DNA of 13,253 nt from an uncultured Collinsella sp. (GTDB lineage: Bacteria > Actinomycetota > Coriobacteriia > Coriobacteriales > Coriobacteriaceae). The notes beneath the pieces are model-generated. The model was not told the DNA's origin and did no database searches. It was given only the letters and a program-made list of their open reading frames with translations. A program made the translations under genes and the position numbers. Positions 6,152 through 12,501 of the stretch are shown one piece after another; within the stretch, counting starts at the first letter, position 1; each line of letters begins with the position of its first letter. Location: contig CABUVF010000042.1 in the NCBI GenBank assembly GCA_902494945.1, positions 1 through 13,253 on the forward strand. Direction: 5' to 3'.

Positions 6152-7564
6152 TTATACCTCGTCGTCCTCGTGCAGGCGGCGGCGGTAATCGGCGGCCCAG
6201 CCCTCAATATTAACCTGACGGGCGCGGCCCAGACCGAGCGCGTCTGCCGGGACCGGCTCGGTGATGACGGAGCCGGCGGCCACGAGCGCGCCGTCGCCGA
6301 TCTGGGCGGGCGCGACCATCATGGTGTCGGAGCCAATGAAGGCATCCTTGCCGATGACGGTCTTGTGCTTGTGGACGCCGTCGTAGTTGCAGGTGATGGA
6401 GCCCGCGCCCACGTTGACGCCGGAGCCCATGGTGGTGTCGCCGATGTAGGACAGGTGCGGCACCTTGGAGCCCTCGCCGATCGTGGACTTCTTGATCTCC
6501 ACGTGCGTGCCGGCCTTGGAGCCGTCGAGCATGTGGGTGCCCGGGCGCAGGTAGGCGCGCGGGCCGCAGTCGACGCCGTTCTCGATGACGGCCTCGATGG
6601 CGATGGTCTCATCGATGGTGCAGCCGCTGCCGACGGTGGTGTCGGTGAGGCGGCTGTTGGGGCCGAGCTGGCACTCCTCGCCCACGGTGACGTGGCCGAT
6701 CAGGTGCGTCTGCGGCCAGACGACGGTGTCGCGGCCGATGGTGGCATCAGGGCCGATCCAGGCCTGCGTGGGGTCGATGAAGGTAACGCCCTCGGCCATC
6801 CAGTGCTCGTTGATGCGGTCGCGCGCGATGGCGGTAAGCTGTGCGAGCTGGATGCGGCTGTTGACGCCCAGGCCGTCGCGGTAGTCGTCGCAGTGGAAGA
6901 TGGAGACTGCCTGGCCGTGGCCCTTGAGGATCTCGAGCATGTCGGGCAGATAGTACTCGGACTGCGCGTTGTCGTTGCCGATCTCGTTAATGTGGGCGGC
7001 AAGCTGCGCGCCGTCGAAGGCGTAGCAGCCGGCGTTGCACTCCAGCAGTGTGGCGGCCTGCTCGGGCGTGCAGTCCTTCTGCTCGATGATGCGCTCGATC
7101 TGACCATCGGCGCCCAGCTTGATGCGGCCGTAGCCGAAAGGATCGGGCGGGGTCATGGACATGACGGTGCAGGCGAGCTCGCCGGTGGCGACGGTTTGCG
7201 CGAACTTGGCGACGGTGTCGGCGGTGATGAGCGGCAGGTCGCCGTTGAGCACGACGACGGGGCCTTGCGTGATGCCGCAGGCCTCGAGCGCGACCTTTAC
7301 GGCGTGGCCGGTGCCCAGGCGCTCGGTCTGCTCGACGCACTCGACCTTGGTGGCGCTGTTGGCGTAGGCGCCGTCGATAAGGGCGCGCATCTCGTCGGCG
7401 TGGCTGCCGATGACGACCACGACGCGGCTGCAGCCGGCCTTGATGGTAGCGTCGACGATCCACTGGACCATGGGCTTACCCAGGATCTTGTGCGAAACCT
7501 TGCAGTGGTTCGACTTCATGCGGGTGCCCTCGCCGGCAGCGAGGATAATTGCGGTTGCGTCCAT
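6152..7564 (-). CDS. glmU: Bifunctional UDP-GlcNAc pyrophosphorylase / glucosamine-1-phosphate acetyltransferase
   Basis: 470 residues, normal for GlmU. It acetylates glucosamine-1-phosphate and then joins GlcNAc-1-P to UMP, giving UDP-GlcNAc for peptidoglycan. The N-terminal uridylyltransferase has LAAGEGTRMKS (8-18), GTGHAV (84-89), NGDLPLI (107-113), GYGRI (144-148), EQKD (161-164) and NSR (235-237). The C-terminal left-handed beta-helix (about 262-445) contains LRPGTH (339-344), the catalytic His370 in PHLSYIGD and NYDG (393-396). The start is ATG 7564, where MDATAIILAAGEG begins the fold and AGGAGA lies just upstream (7569-7574). The frame stays open for 70 more codons upstream, but these look non-homologous and would overlap the divergent ECF promoter. 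A terminator follows. Confidence 0.95.
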   Translation of the reverse strand: MDATAIILAAGEGTRMKSNHCKVSHKILGKPMVQWIVDATIKAGCSRVVVVIGSHADEMRALIDGAYANSATKVECVEQTERLGTGHAVKVALEACGITQGPVVVLNGDLPLITADTVAKFAQTVATGELACTVMSMTPPDPFGYGRIKLGADGQIERIIEQKDCTPEQAATLLECNAGCYAFDGAQLAAHINEIGNDNAQSEYYLPDMLEILKGHGQAVSIFHCDDYRDGLGVNSRIQLAQLTAIARDRINEHWMAEGVTFIDPTQAWIGPDATIGRDTVVWPQTHLIGHVTVGEECQLGPNSRLTDTTVGSGCTIDETIAIEAVIENGVDCGPRAYLRPGTHMLDGSKAGTHVEIKKSTIGEGSKVPHLSYIGDTTMGSGVNVGAGSITCNYDGVHKHKTVIGKDAFIGSDTMMVAPAQIGDGALVAAGSVITEPVPADALGLGRARQVNIEGWAADYRRRLHEDDEV

Positions 7565-7595
7565 GTGATCTCCTGTTACGTTATAGAGACGTGTG

Positions 7596-7624
7596 TTTGG
7601 AAACGATACACGGCGCAATATGAT
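7596..7624 (+). promoter_or_regulatory. Candidate sigma70-type promoter of the ECF transporter operon
   Basis: TTTGGA (7596-7601) and TATGAT (7619-7624) are 17 nt apart. The -10 matches five of six consensus bases, the -35 three of six. A start near 7631 would give a leader of about 125 nt before the proposed ecfT start, GC-rich and able to form hairpins, without a riboswitch I can name. The other side of this region must hold the glmU promoter. Confidence 0.4.
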
Positions 7625-7757
7625 ACCGCAGGCATATGACGAGCGCGTAACGATTGGTTTGCGGCGGTTGAGGCTTGCGCCGCCGGCGTGGCGTTTGCAC
7701 TGCGTGCGTGCGGCGTTGGCGGTGCTGCGGAGCTGTTGTTTGAGCGAGGGAACGGGG

Positions 7758-8651
7758 GTGCCCGTGGATAACATACGAGAGGAGTTTGGCGGCGGGCCCG
7801 TCGCGGCATTCTCGATGTCGCATCCGGCTGTGCCGGCACTCTATATAGTGCTGACGCTGGGGCTCACTATGTTCTCGATGCAACCGGTACTGATTGCGCT
7901 GTCACTTGCGGGCGGGCTGGCGTATGGATTTGCGACGCGTGGGGCTGCCCGCACGCTGGGCGCGCTCCGCTGGCAGCTGCCGGTGATTTTGATCGTCGCG
8001 GTGCTCAATCCGCTGTTTAGCGCCTCGGGCTCGACGGAGCTGTTCCGTATTGGCATGCGCGCGGTGTATCTGGAGAGCATGGTATACGGCCTGTGCATGG
8101 GCGGGCTGTTTGTGGCGAGCGTGCTGTGGTTTGAGGCCGCGGCGTCGATGCTCGAATACGACAAGGTGCTCGCGCTGCTGGGCAATGCCGCACCGGTGAT
8201 TGCGCTCATGATCTCGATGTGCATGCGGCTTATCCCGCAGTTTTTGCGCCGCGGCCGCACGGTACTGGCGGTGCAAGATGCGATTGACGTGCCGGGCCGC
8301 GCGCCGGCCGACCCCGTGCGCTCGCGCCTGCGGGCGTCGAGCGTGTTGATGGGCTGGGGCATGGAAGATTCGCTGGAGCGTGCGGACGCGATGCGCTCGC
8401 GCGGGTGGGGTGCCGCGACGCGTCGTACGACGTATGCGCGGTATCGACTGGGGCGCAGCGACGTTGCCGCGCTGGCCGGGCTCGCACTGTTTGGTGCTGC
8501 CGCGGTGGCAGTGGCGTGGACCGCGACGACGCAGTATTCGTTTTATCCGCAGCTCTCGGTGCCGGCGCCGTGGCCGGGCTATGTCGTGTACGCTGCCTGG
8601 ATGGTGCTGCCTTGCGCGTTTCATGCGATTGATGAGAAGAGGTTCGGCTGA
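7758..8651 (+). CDS. ecfT: ECF transporter transmembrane (T) component
   Basis: 297 residues from GTG 7758; family size is usually about 260-280. The T component couples ATP hydrolysis by the ATPase pair to toppling of the S component in the membrane. The body begins MSHPAVPALYIVLTLGLTMF, like the HPAV start of many EcfT proteins, with several hydrophobic segments to about residue 155. The amphipathic coupling region follows, with MRLIPQFLRRGR (155-166) and ERADAMRSRGWG (207-218), where EcfT proteins carry their Ala-Arg-Gly/Ser motifs. Two C-terminal membrane helices follow. The start is uncertain: GTG 7758 has GAGGG 7 nt upstream, GTG 7764 is possible, and ATG 7815 (278 aa) fits homologue length but lacks a ribosome site. 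The stop overlaps the next gene's ATG. Confidence 0.85.
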   Translation: MPVDNIREEFGGGPVAAFSMSHPAVPALYIVLTLGLTMFSMQPVLIALSLAGGLAYGFATRGAARTLGALRWQLPVILIVAVLNPLFSASGSTELFRIGMRAVYLESMVYGLCMGGLFVASVLWFEAAASMLEYDKVLALLGNAAPVIALMISMCMRLIPQFLRRGRTVLAVQDAIDVPGRAPADPVRSRLRASSVLMGWGMEDSLERADAMRSRGWGAATRRTTYARYRLGRSDVAALAGLALFGAAAVAVAWTATTQYSFYPQLSVPAPWPGYVVYAAWMVLPCAFHAIDEKRFG

Positions 8652-10294
8652 TGGCTCGGTTGGATAGGGGCCCGGTGTCGGGCACGGCGTGCGGCCCGGA
8701 TATGCCGGCGATTGAGGTGCGGAGCCTGAGCTTTGCCTACCCCGGGGCTGATGCTGCGGTGCTCGAGGGGCTCGACTGGTCTGTTCCCCAAGGTGCATTT
8801 GCGCTGCTTGTCGGTGGTACCGGGTCGGGTAAGTCAACGCTGCTCTCGCTGCTCAAGCCCGAGATTTCGCCGACGGGCGAATGCGCTGGCGAGCTGCGCG
8901 TGCTGGGCGAGAGCGTTGCCGACATGAACGTTCGGGCGTCCGCGGAGCGCGTGGGCTATGTGTTTCAGGACCCCGAGAACCAGATCGTGTGCGAGGCCGT
9001 GTGGCACGAGATGGCGTTTGGCCTGGAAAATCTGGGTATGTCGCGCGACGAGATGCGCCGTCGCGTAGCCGAGACCAGCTATTTCTTTGGGCTGGAGGAT
9101 TGGCTCCACCGCGATACCGATACGCTTTCGGGCGGACGCAAGCAGCTGCTATCGTTGGCGGCCGTGCTGGCCTTGCGCCCGCGCGTGCTGCTGCTCGACG
9201 AGCCCACGTCCCAGCTCGATCCTGTTGCCGAGAAAAATTTTCTGCACGCGCTGTTTCGCGTGAACCGCGAGCTGGGTTGCACGGTTGTTGTGGCAACGCA
9301 CCAGCCGCGCCCGATGCTCGAATATGCGACGTGCGCGTATCGGATTGAGGGCGGCCGCGTGCGCGAGGTGGCCGACATTGCCTCCTTGGGGCATCGCGAA
9401 GAGCTGTTTTCTGGCGAGGTGCCAGGGTGGGGTGGCTCGCGGCGTGCAAAAAACGGAATTTTCAGCATCGCTGGTGACCAGCAGGGCTCTTTGGACCCGC
9501 ACGCGGACGTTGCGGGTGCAAAAAAGGGACCGAAAACAGACAAATCGGCTAAATTTGAGGCGCAAATCCTGCCGCAGGACGACTCGGGGGCGTCATCGCG
9601 CGCCGGTGGATGCAGAATATTCCCAAAAATGTACGCTGGCTCGGCCACCACCTTGACAGGAAGCTGGTTTCGCTACGATCGGGCGTCCGGCTGGGTGCTG
9701 CGCGGACTCGATGTGGCGTTTTCGACTGGCGCGGTGCATGCGATTGTGGGCGGAAACGGCTGCGGCAAGTCGACGATGCTCTCGGTGCTGGCCAAAACGG
9801 TCAAGTTGCAGCGTGGTCGCATGGTGCGTGGAGCGGCCTCGGCTGCGCTGCTGCCGCAGAACCCCAAGGCCCTGCTGGTTGCCGAGACAGTGCGCGACGA
9901 GCTGATGGAATGGGCCTCGACCTGCGGATATGACGAGGACGCGGCCCAGGAGCGCGCGGCGCAGCTGGGATTGGACGGCCTGGATGCGCGCCATCCGTAC
10001 GATCTTTCGGGCGGTCAGCGTCAGCTGCTCGCGTTGGCAAAGCTGCTGTTGATTGGTCCGGAGCTGTTGCTGCTCGACGAGCCCACGAAGGGGCTGGACC
10101 TGACGAGCCGCCGCATTATCGCCCGCGCTCTGTGCGAGCATGCGCAAGCCGGCGGCACCGTCATCATGGCCACGCACGACCTGGACTTCGCCGAGCAGGT
10201 TGCCGACGACGTTGCCATGATGTTCGACGGCGAAATTGCCTGCATGGAGCCGCCGGCCGACTTCTTTGCCGACAACGTGTTTTATAGGGCGTGA
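8651..10294 (+). CDS. ecfA: ECF transporter double ATPase (fused EcfA-EcfA')
   Basis: 547 residues holding both ATPase subunits that are often separate genes. ABC domain 1: Walker A GGTGSGKST (55-63), Q-loop Q106, variant signature LSGGRKQ (159-165), Walker B LLLDEPTSQLDP (180-191) and switch His217. ABC domain 2: Walker A GGNGCGKST (367-375), Q403, signature LSGGQRQ (452-458), Walker B with E477 and His509. Both sites keep all catalytic residues, so both should hydrolyse ATP. The ATG overlaps the ecfT stop (TGATG), so translation is coupled; Met18 (MPAIEVRSLSF) is a possible later start. Residues about 255-335 form a hydrophilic, probably disordered linker encoded by AT-richer DNA with a direct repeat. 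The gene is four bases upstream of the S component. Confidence 0.93.
   Translation: MARLDRGPVSGTACGPDMPAIEVRSLSFAYPGADAAVLEGLDWSVPQGAFALLVGGTGSGKSTLLSLLKPEISPTGECAGELRVLGESVADMNVRASAERVGYVFQDPENQIVCEAVWHEMAFGLENLGMSRDEMRRRVAETSYFFGLEDWLHRDTDTLSGGRKQLLSLAAVLALRPRVLLLDEPTSQLDPVAEKNFLHALFRVNRELGCTVVVATHQPRPMLEYATCAYRIEGGRVREVADIASLGHREELFSGEVPGWGGSRRAKNGIFSIAGDQQGSLDPHADVAGAKKGPKTDKSAKFEAQILPQDDSGASSRAGGCRIFPKMYAGSATTLTGSWFRYDRASGWVLRGLDVAFSTGAVHAIVGGNGCGKSTMLSVLAKTVKLQRGRMVRGAASAALLPQNPKALLVAETVRDELMEWASTCGYDEDAAQERAAQLGLDGLDARHPYDLSGGQRQLLALAKLLLIGPELLLLDEPTKGLDLTSRRIIARALCEHAQAGGTVIMATHDLDFAEQVADDVAMMFDGEIACMEPPADFFADNVFYRA
9444..9620 (+). other. AT-richer linker segment with a direct repeat inside the ATPase fusion
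   Basis: GTGCAAAAAACGG at 9444-9456 recurs as GTGCAAAAAAGGG at 9516-9528, exactly 72 bp (24 codons) away and in the same frame. Between them lie perfect short inverted repeats: GCTGGT-g-ACCAGC (9470-9482) and ACCCGCA/TGCGGGT (9495-9517). Hand-counted stretches (9444-9470, 9516-9565) are about 40-45% GC, well below the surrounding gene. The encoded residues match no domain. It may be a palindromic repeat inserted in frame. Confidence 0.4.
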
Positions 10295-10298
10295 TGGG

Positions 10299-11012
10299 AT
10301 GACGGATTATCGCGTCGCGCGCCTGCTCGCAAAACTGGAGATCCCGCTGCTGCTGGCGGTGCCAGCCGTGATGGCTGCGGCGTTGCTGGCGGGCGTTGAG
10401 CAGGCGGCACTCGCCATGCTTGTCGTGGTGGCGCTGGTGCTTGCGCTGTTCTTTGCAGGCTACGAGGCGTCGCGACCGGGCCTGCGCCAGATTATGCCAA
10501 CGCTGGTTCTGGCGGCGTTGGCCGCGGCGGGGCGCATTCTGTTTGGCCCCATTCCCGACTTTAAACCGGTGAGCGCCATCGCCATTATCGCGGGGGCGAC
10601 GCTTGGTTGCCGCAATGGTTTTATGGTTGGCGCGCTGGCGGCGCTGACCAGCAATTTCTTTTTTGGACAGGGCATGTGGACGCCGTGGCAGATGTATGCC
10701 TGGGGGCTCGTGGGATACGTTGGCGGTGCGCTGGCGCATGCGGGTGCGTTCGACCGCGCCGACGGCACCGTGCGTATGCCGGCGCTGCTGACCTACGGCT
10801 TTGCTTCGGGTTTGCTGTACGGCGTTGTGATCAACGCCTACGACATTATCGGTTTTGTTCAACCGCTCACGTGGGCGGGTGCCATGGCGCGTCTTGCCAC
10901 CGCCGTACCGTTCGATATCACGCACGGCCTTGCGACCTGCGTGTTTTTGGTCGCCCTGTACAAGCCTTGGTGTCGCCGCATCAACCGAGTCGTCGTGAAG
11001 TACGGACTGTAG
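10299..11012 (+). CDS. ECF transporter substrate-binding (S) component, substrate uncertain
   Basis: 237 residues, with about six hydrophobic helices expected for an S component, the membrane protein that binds the vitamin. ATG 10299 starts four bases after the ecfA stop; the only ribosome site is a weak GGGCGTG. Family-like marks are FKPVSAIAIIAG (88-99), the long TSNFFFGQGMWTPWQMYAWG stretch (117-136) and DITHGLATCVFL (206-217). Such S components sit beside their own T and A genes; similar proteins are sometimes assigned to cobalamin (CbrT-type), but I cannot confirm this from motifs and no cobalamin riboswitch is visible upstream. The position makes T, A-A and S one operon with a dedicated S component. 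The next clear + strand terminator is at 11378-11412. Confidence 0.82.
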   Translation: MTDYRVARLLAKLEIPLLLAVPAVMAAALLAGVEQAALAMLVVVALVLALFFAGYEASRPGLRQIMPTLVLAALAAAGRILFGPIPDFKPVSAIAIIAGATLGCRNGFMVGALAALTSNFFFGQGMWTPWQMYAWGLVGYVGGALAHAGAFDRADGTVRMPALLTYGFASGLLYGVVINAYDIIGFVQPLTWAGAMARLATAVPFDITHGLATCVFLVALYKPWCRRINRVVVKYGL

Positions 11013-11059
11013 GGCTGGTTGCGCCGGGGCGGGAATCAATACTGCCGAAGTGTCATTTT

Positions 11060-11211
11060 AAAACTATGCCGGTTTACGGGGCCAGATTGGCACAAGCAGA
11101 CCATGCCGGCTATTTTTGAAATAGAGCAAGCCGTTTACCTGCGGTTTTATTATTTCGGAATTGCGTATGGTTGGGGGTTCGCGATTTAGCCCCGTAAACT
11201 GGCATAGTTTT
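11060..11211. repeat. 152-bp palindromic intergenic element
   Basis: The 25-nt arms at 11060-11084 and 11187-11211 are reverse complements at 23 positions, from AAAACTATGCC outward to GGGGC inward; a CATT just outside extends the match. Inside are CTATTT-ttg-AAATAG (11110-11124) and a 12-nt ACCTGCGGTTTT (11137-11148) identical to part of the terminator at 11395-11406 but without its pairing arm. No gene is supported in it. Confidence 0.65.
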
Positions 11212-11252
11212 GGAATGGCCGGCTGATATGACGGGCGTCGTGACCCTCAAGA

Positions 11253-11304
11253 GCCAAATTGATCCGTTTTCTTCCGTCTCCAGACGTCCCCGGGGAATCA
11301 GCTG
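11253..11304. repeat. Degenerate direct repeat, copy A
   Basis: This stretch aligns with 11502-11544: GCCAAATTGATCCGTTTTC versus GCCCAAAATGATTCGTTTTC, then CCGTC and finally CCCC/A-GGGGA-ATCAGCTG. Copy A carries about 8 extra bases in the middle. The two copies bracket the palindrome at 11312-11475 in direct orientation. Confidence 0.6.
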
Positions 11305-11311
11305 AACTCGC

Positions 11312-11475
11312 CCGCCACGAAATCAGCCTATCTACTACGTTTGACCCGACACCCCCAAACACAACCGCGTTTTATGAAAAACCGCAGGCTTTCTACCTGC
11401 GGTTTTCTTTTTGCGTTGTTCGCTGTGGTTGAGGGTGGTGGCTTAAACGTAGTAGATGGGCGTGTTTCGTGGCGG
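11312..11475. repeat. 164-bp palindromic element with 31-nt arms
   Basis: Arms 11312-11342 and 11445-11475 are reverse complements at 27 of 31 positions. They include CCGCCACGAAA at the outer end and a perfect 13-bp ATCTACTACGTTT at the inner end. A terminator hairpin sits inside. A reading frame starting MKNRRLSTCGFLF overlaps the hairpin but looks like a by-product of the palindrome. Confidence 0.7.
11378..11412 (+). terminator. Bidirectional terminator between the ECF operon and the exonuclease III-like gene
   Basis: AAAACCGCAGG (11378-11388) pairs with CCTGCGGTTTT (11396-11406) around a 7-nt loop, followed by TTTTCTTTTT on the + strand. The minus strand reads out into TTTTTCAT, so it can also stop transcripts from the convergent gene. 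It lies 366 nt past the S component stop, unusually far. Confidence 0.8.
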
Positions 11476-11501
11476 ATGGGTCACGTGGATACCACCACGA
11501 G

Positions 11502-11544
11502 GCCCAAAATGATTCGTTTTCCTCCGTCCCCAGGGGATCAGCTG
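11502..11544. repeat. Degenerate direct repeat, copy B
   Basis: Second copy of the 11253-11304 sequence, shorter by about 8 bases. It ends just before the stop codon of the exonuclease III-like gene, so little spacer remains. See copy A for the alignment. Confidence 0.6.
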
Positions 11545-11547
11545 GGG

Positions 11548-12366
11548 CTAGAGCTCTAGCGTGAGGGTGACGGGGCAGTGGTCGCTGCCGAAGATGTCGC
11601 CGCGGATGCCGGTGTCGCGAACGTTGGCGGCGATTGCGTCGCTTACCAGGAAGTAGTCGATGCGCCAGCCGGCGTTGTTCTTGCGGGCATTAAAGCGATA
11701 GCTCCACCAGCTGTAGACGCCCTCGACGTCGGGGTTTGCCGCGCGCCAGGTATCGGTAAAGCCGGCGTTGAGCAGCTCGGTAAACTTGCCGCGCTCCTCG
11801 TCCGAAAAGCCGGCGTTGCCGCGGTTGGACTTGGGGTTCTTAAGGTCGATCTCTTCGTGCGCCACGTTAAAGTCGCCGCAGGTTACGACGGGCTTGCCGG
11901 CCTCGCGCTCAAGCGCGCTCAAAAAGCCGCGGTAGGCATCGTCCCAGGCCATGCGCACATCGATGCGCGCGAGCTCGTTTTGGGCGTTGGGCGTATAGAC
12001 GTCGACAAACCAAAACTTGCCGAACTCGAGCGCGCAGACGCGACCCTCGGTCGCGGCCTGCGCCACGAGCTCTGCCGTCTCGCCCTCGCTAGCGTAGGGT
12101 AGCAGTGCGTCGGCGCGCAGCACGCGCAGCGGTTCCTGGCGGCTAAAGACCGCAGTGCCCGAATAACCTTTACGCTCGGCGTAGCTCCAGGTTTGGTGAT
12201 AGCCGGGCAGGTCGATATCGACCTGGCCCTCCTGCAGCTTGGTCTCCTGCAGCGCCAGGATATCGACGTCGAGTTCTTGCGCGATCTGGATAAAGCTCGG
12301 GTCCTTTTTGAGCACGGCGCGCAGGCCGTTGACGTTCCACGAGGCGAAAGTGTAAGTCTGAGGCAT
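11548..12366 (-). CDS. xth: Exonuclease III-family AP endonuclease
   Basis: 272 residues, near the usual 250-270. The family cuts DNA 5' of abasic sites and removes 3' blocking ends in base-excision repair. All catalytic marks of the exonuclease/endonuclease/phosphatase fold are present: SWNVNGLR (9-16, metal-side Asn11), LQETKLQ (39-45, metal ligand Glu41), VYTPNA (123-128, Tyr124), GDFNVAH (164-170, Asp165/Asn167), WRIDYFLVS (234-242, Asp237) and GSDHCPV (260-266, Asp262/His263). ATG 12366 is preceded by GAAAGGA at 12370-12376. The sequence looks closer to the ExoA/APE1 branch than to E. coli Xth, so exoA is an alternative name. It is divergent from the sirtuin with a 135-bp gap and converges with the ECF operon. 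Confidence 0.93.
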   Translation of the reverse strand: MPQTYTFASWNVNGLRAVLKKDPSFIQIAQELDVDILALQETKLQEGQVDIDLPGYHQTWSYAERKGYSGTAVFSRQEPLRVLRADALLPYASEGETAELVAQAATEGRVCALEFGKFWFVDVYTPNAQNELARIDVRMAWDDAYRGFLSALEREAGKPVVTCGDFNVAHEEIDLKNPKSNRGNAGFSDEERGKFTELLNAGFTDTWRAANPDVEGVYSWWSYRFNARKNNAGWRIDYFLVSDAIAANVRDTGIRGDIFGSDHCPVTLTLEL

Positions 12367-12501
12367 GGTGTCCTTTCGACGGGGTTTGCAGGCTTAAGAT
12401 TAGCGCAACAGGGGCGGGGTGGGCTCCGCGCGTGCTGACTCAAAGGCCGCATGCCGGGATGTCGCCCGATGCTGCCCGACCAACAAGGACGGAGGACTCA
12501 T

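Noticed and set aside
7631..7757. Cobalamin or other vitamin riboswitch before the ECF operon
   Set aside because: No B12 box or other recognised riboswitch core is visible and the leader is short; only generic GC hairpins are seen.
7565..7774. N-terminal extension of GlmU by 70 residues
   Set aside because: The GlmU fold starts exactly at MDATAIILAAG with a good AGGAGA site; the extension is Arg-rich, lies in the promoter region and has no supporting ribosome site.
8853..9449. Arg/Pro-rich frames opposite the ECF genes
   Set aside because: Composition is typical of antisense shadows of GC-rich genes, and they overlap well-supported ABC domains.
11341..11559. 72-residue protein with the segment MKNRRLSTCGFLFALFAVV
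   Set aside because: It reads through both arms and the terminator of the palindrome, has no good ribosome site and no recognisable family; most likely a by-product of the hairpin.
12367..12501. Clear divergent promoters between the exonuclease III-like gene and the sirtuin
   Set aside because: Only weak -10-like hexamers (such as TAAGAT at 12395-12400) without paired -35 boxes; not enough to annotate.
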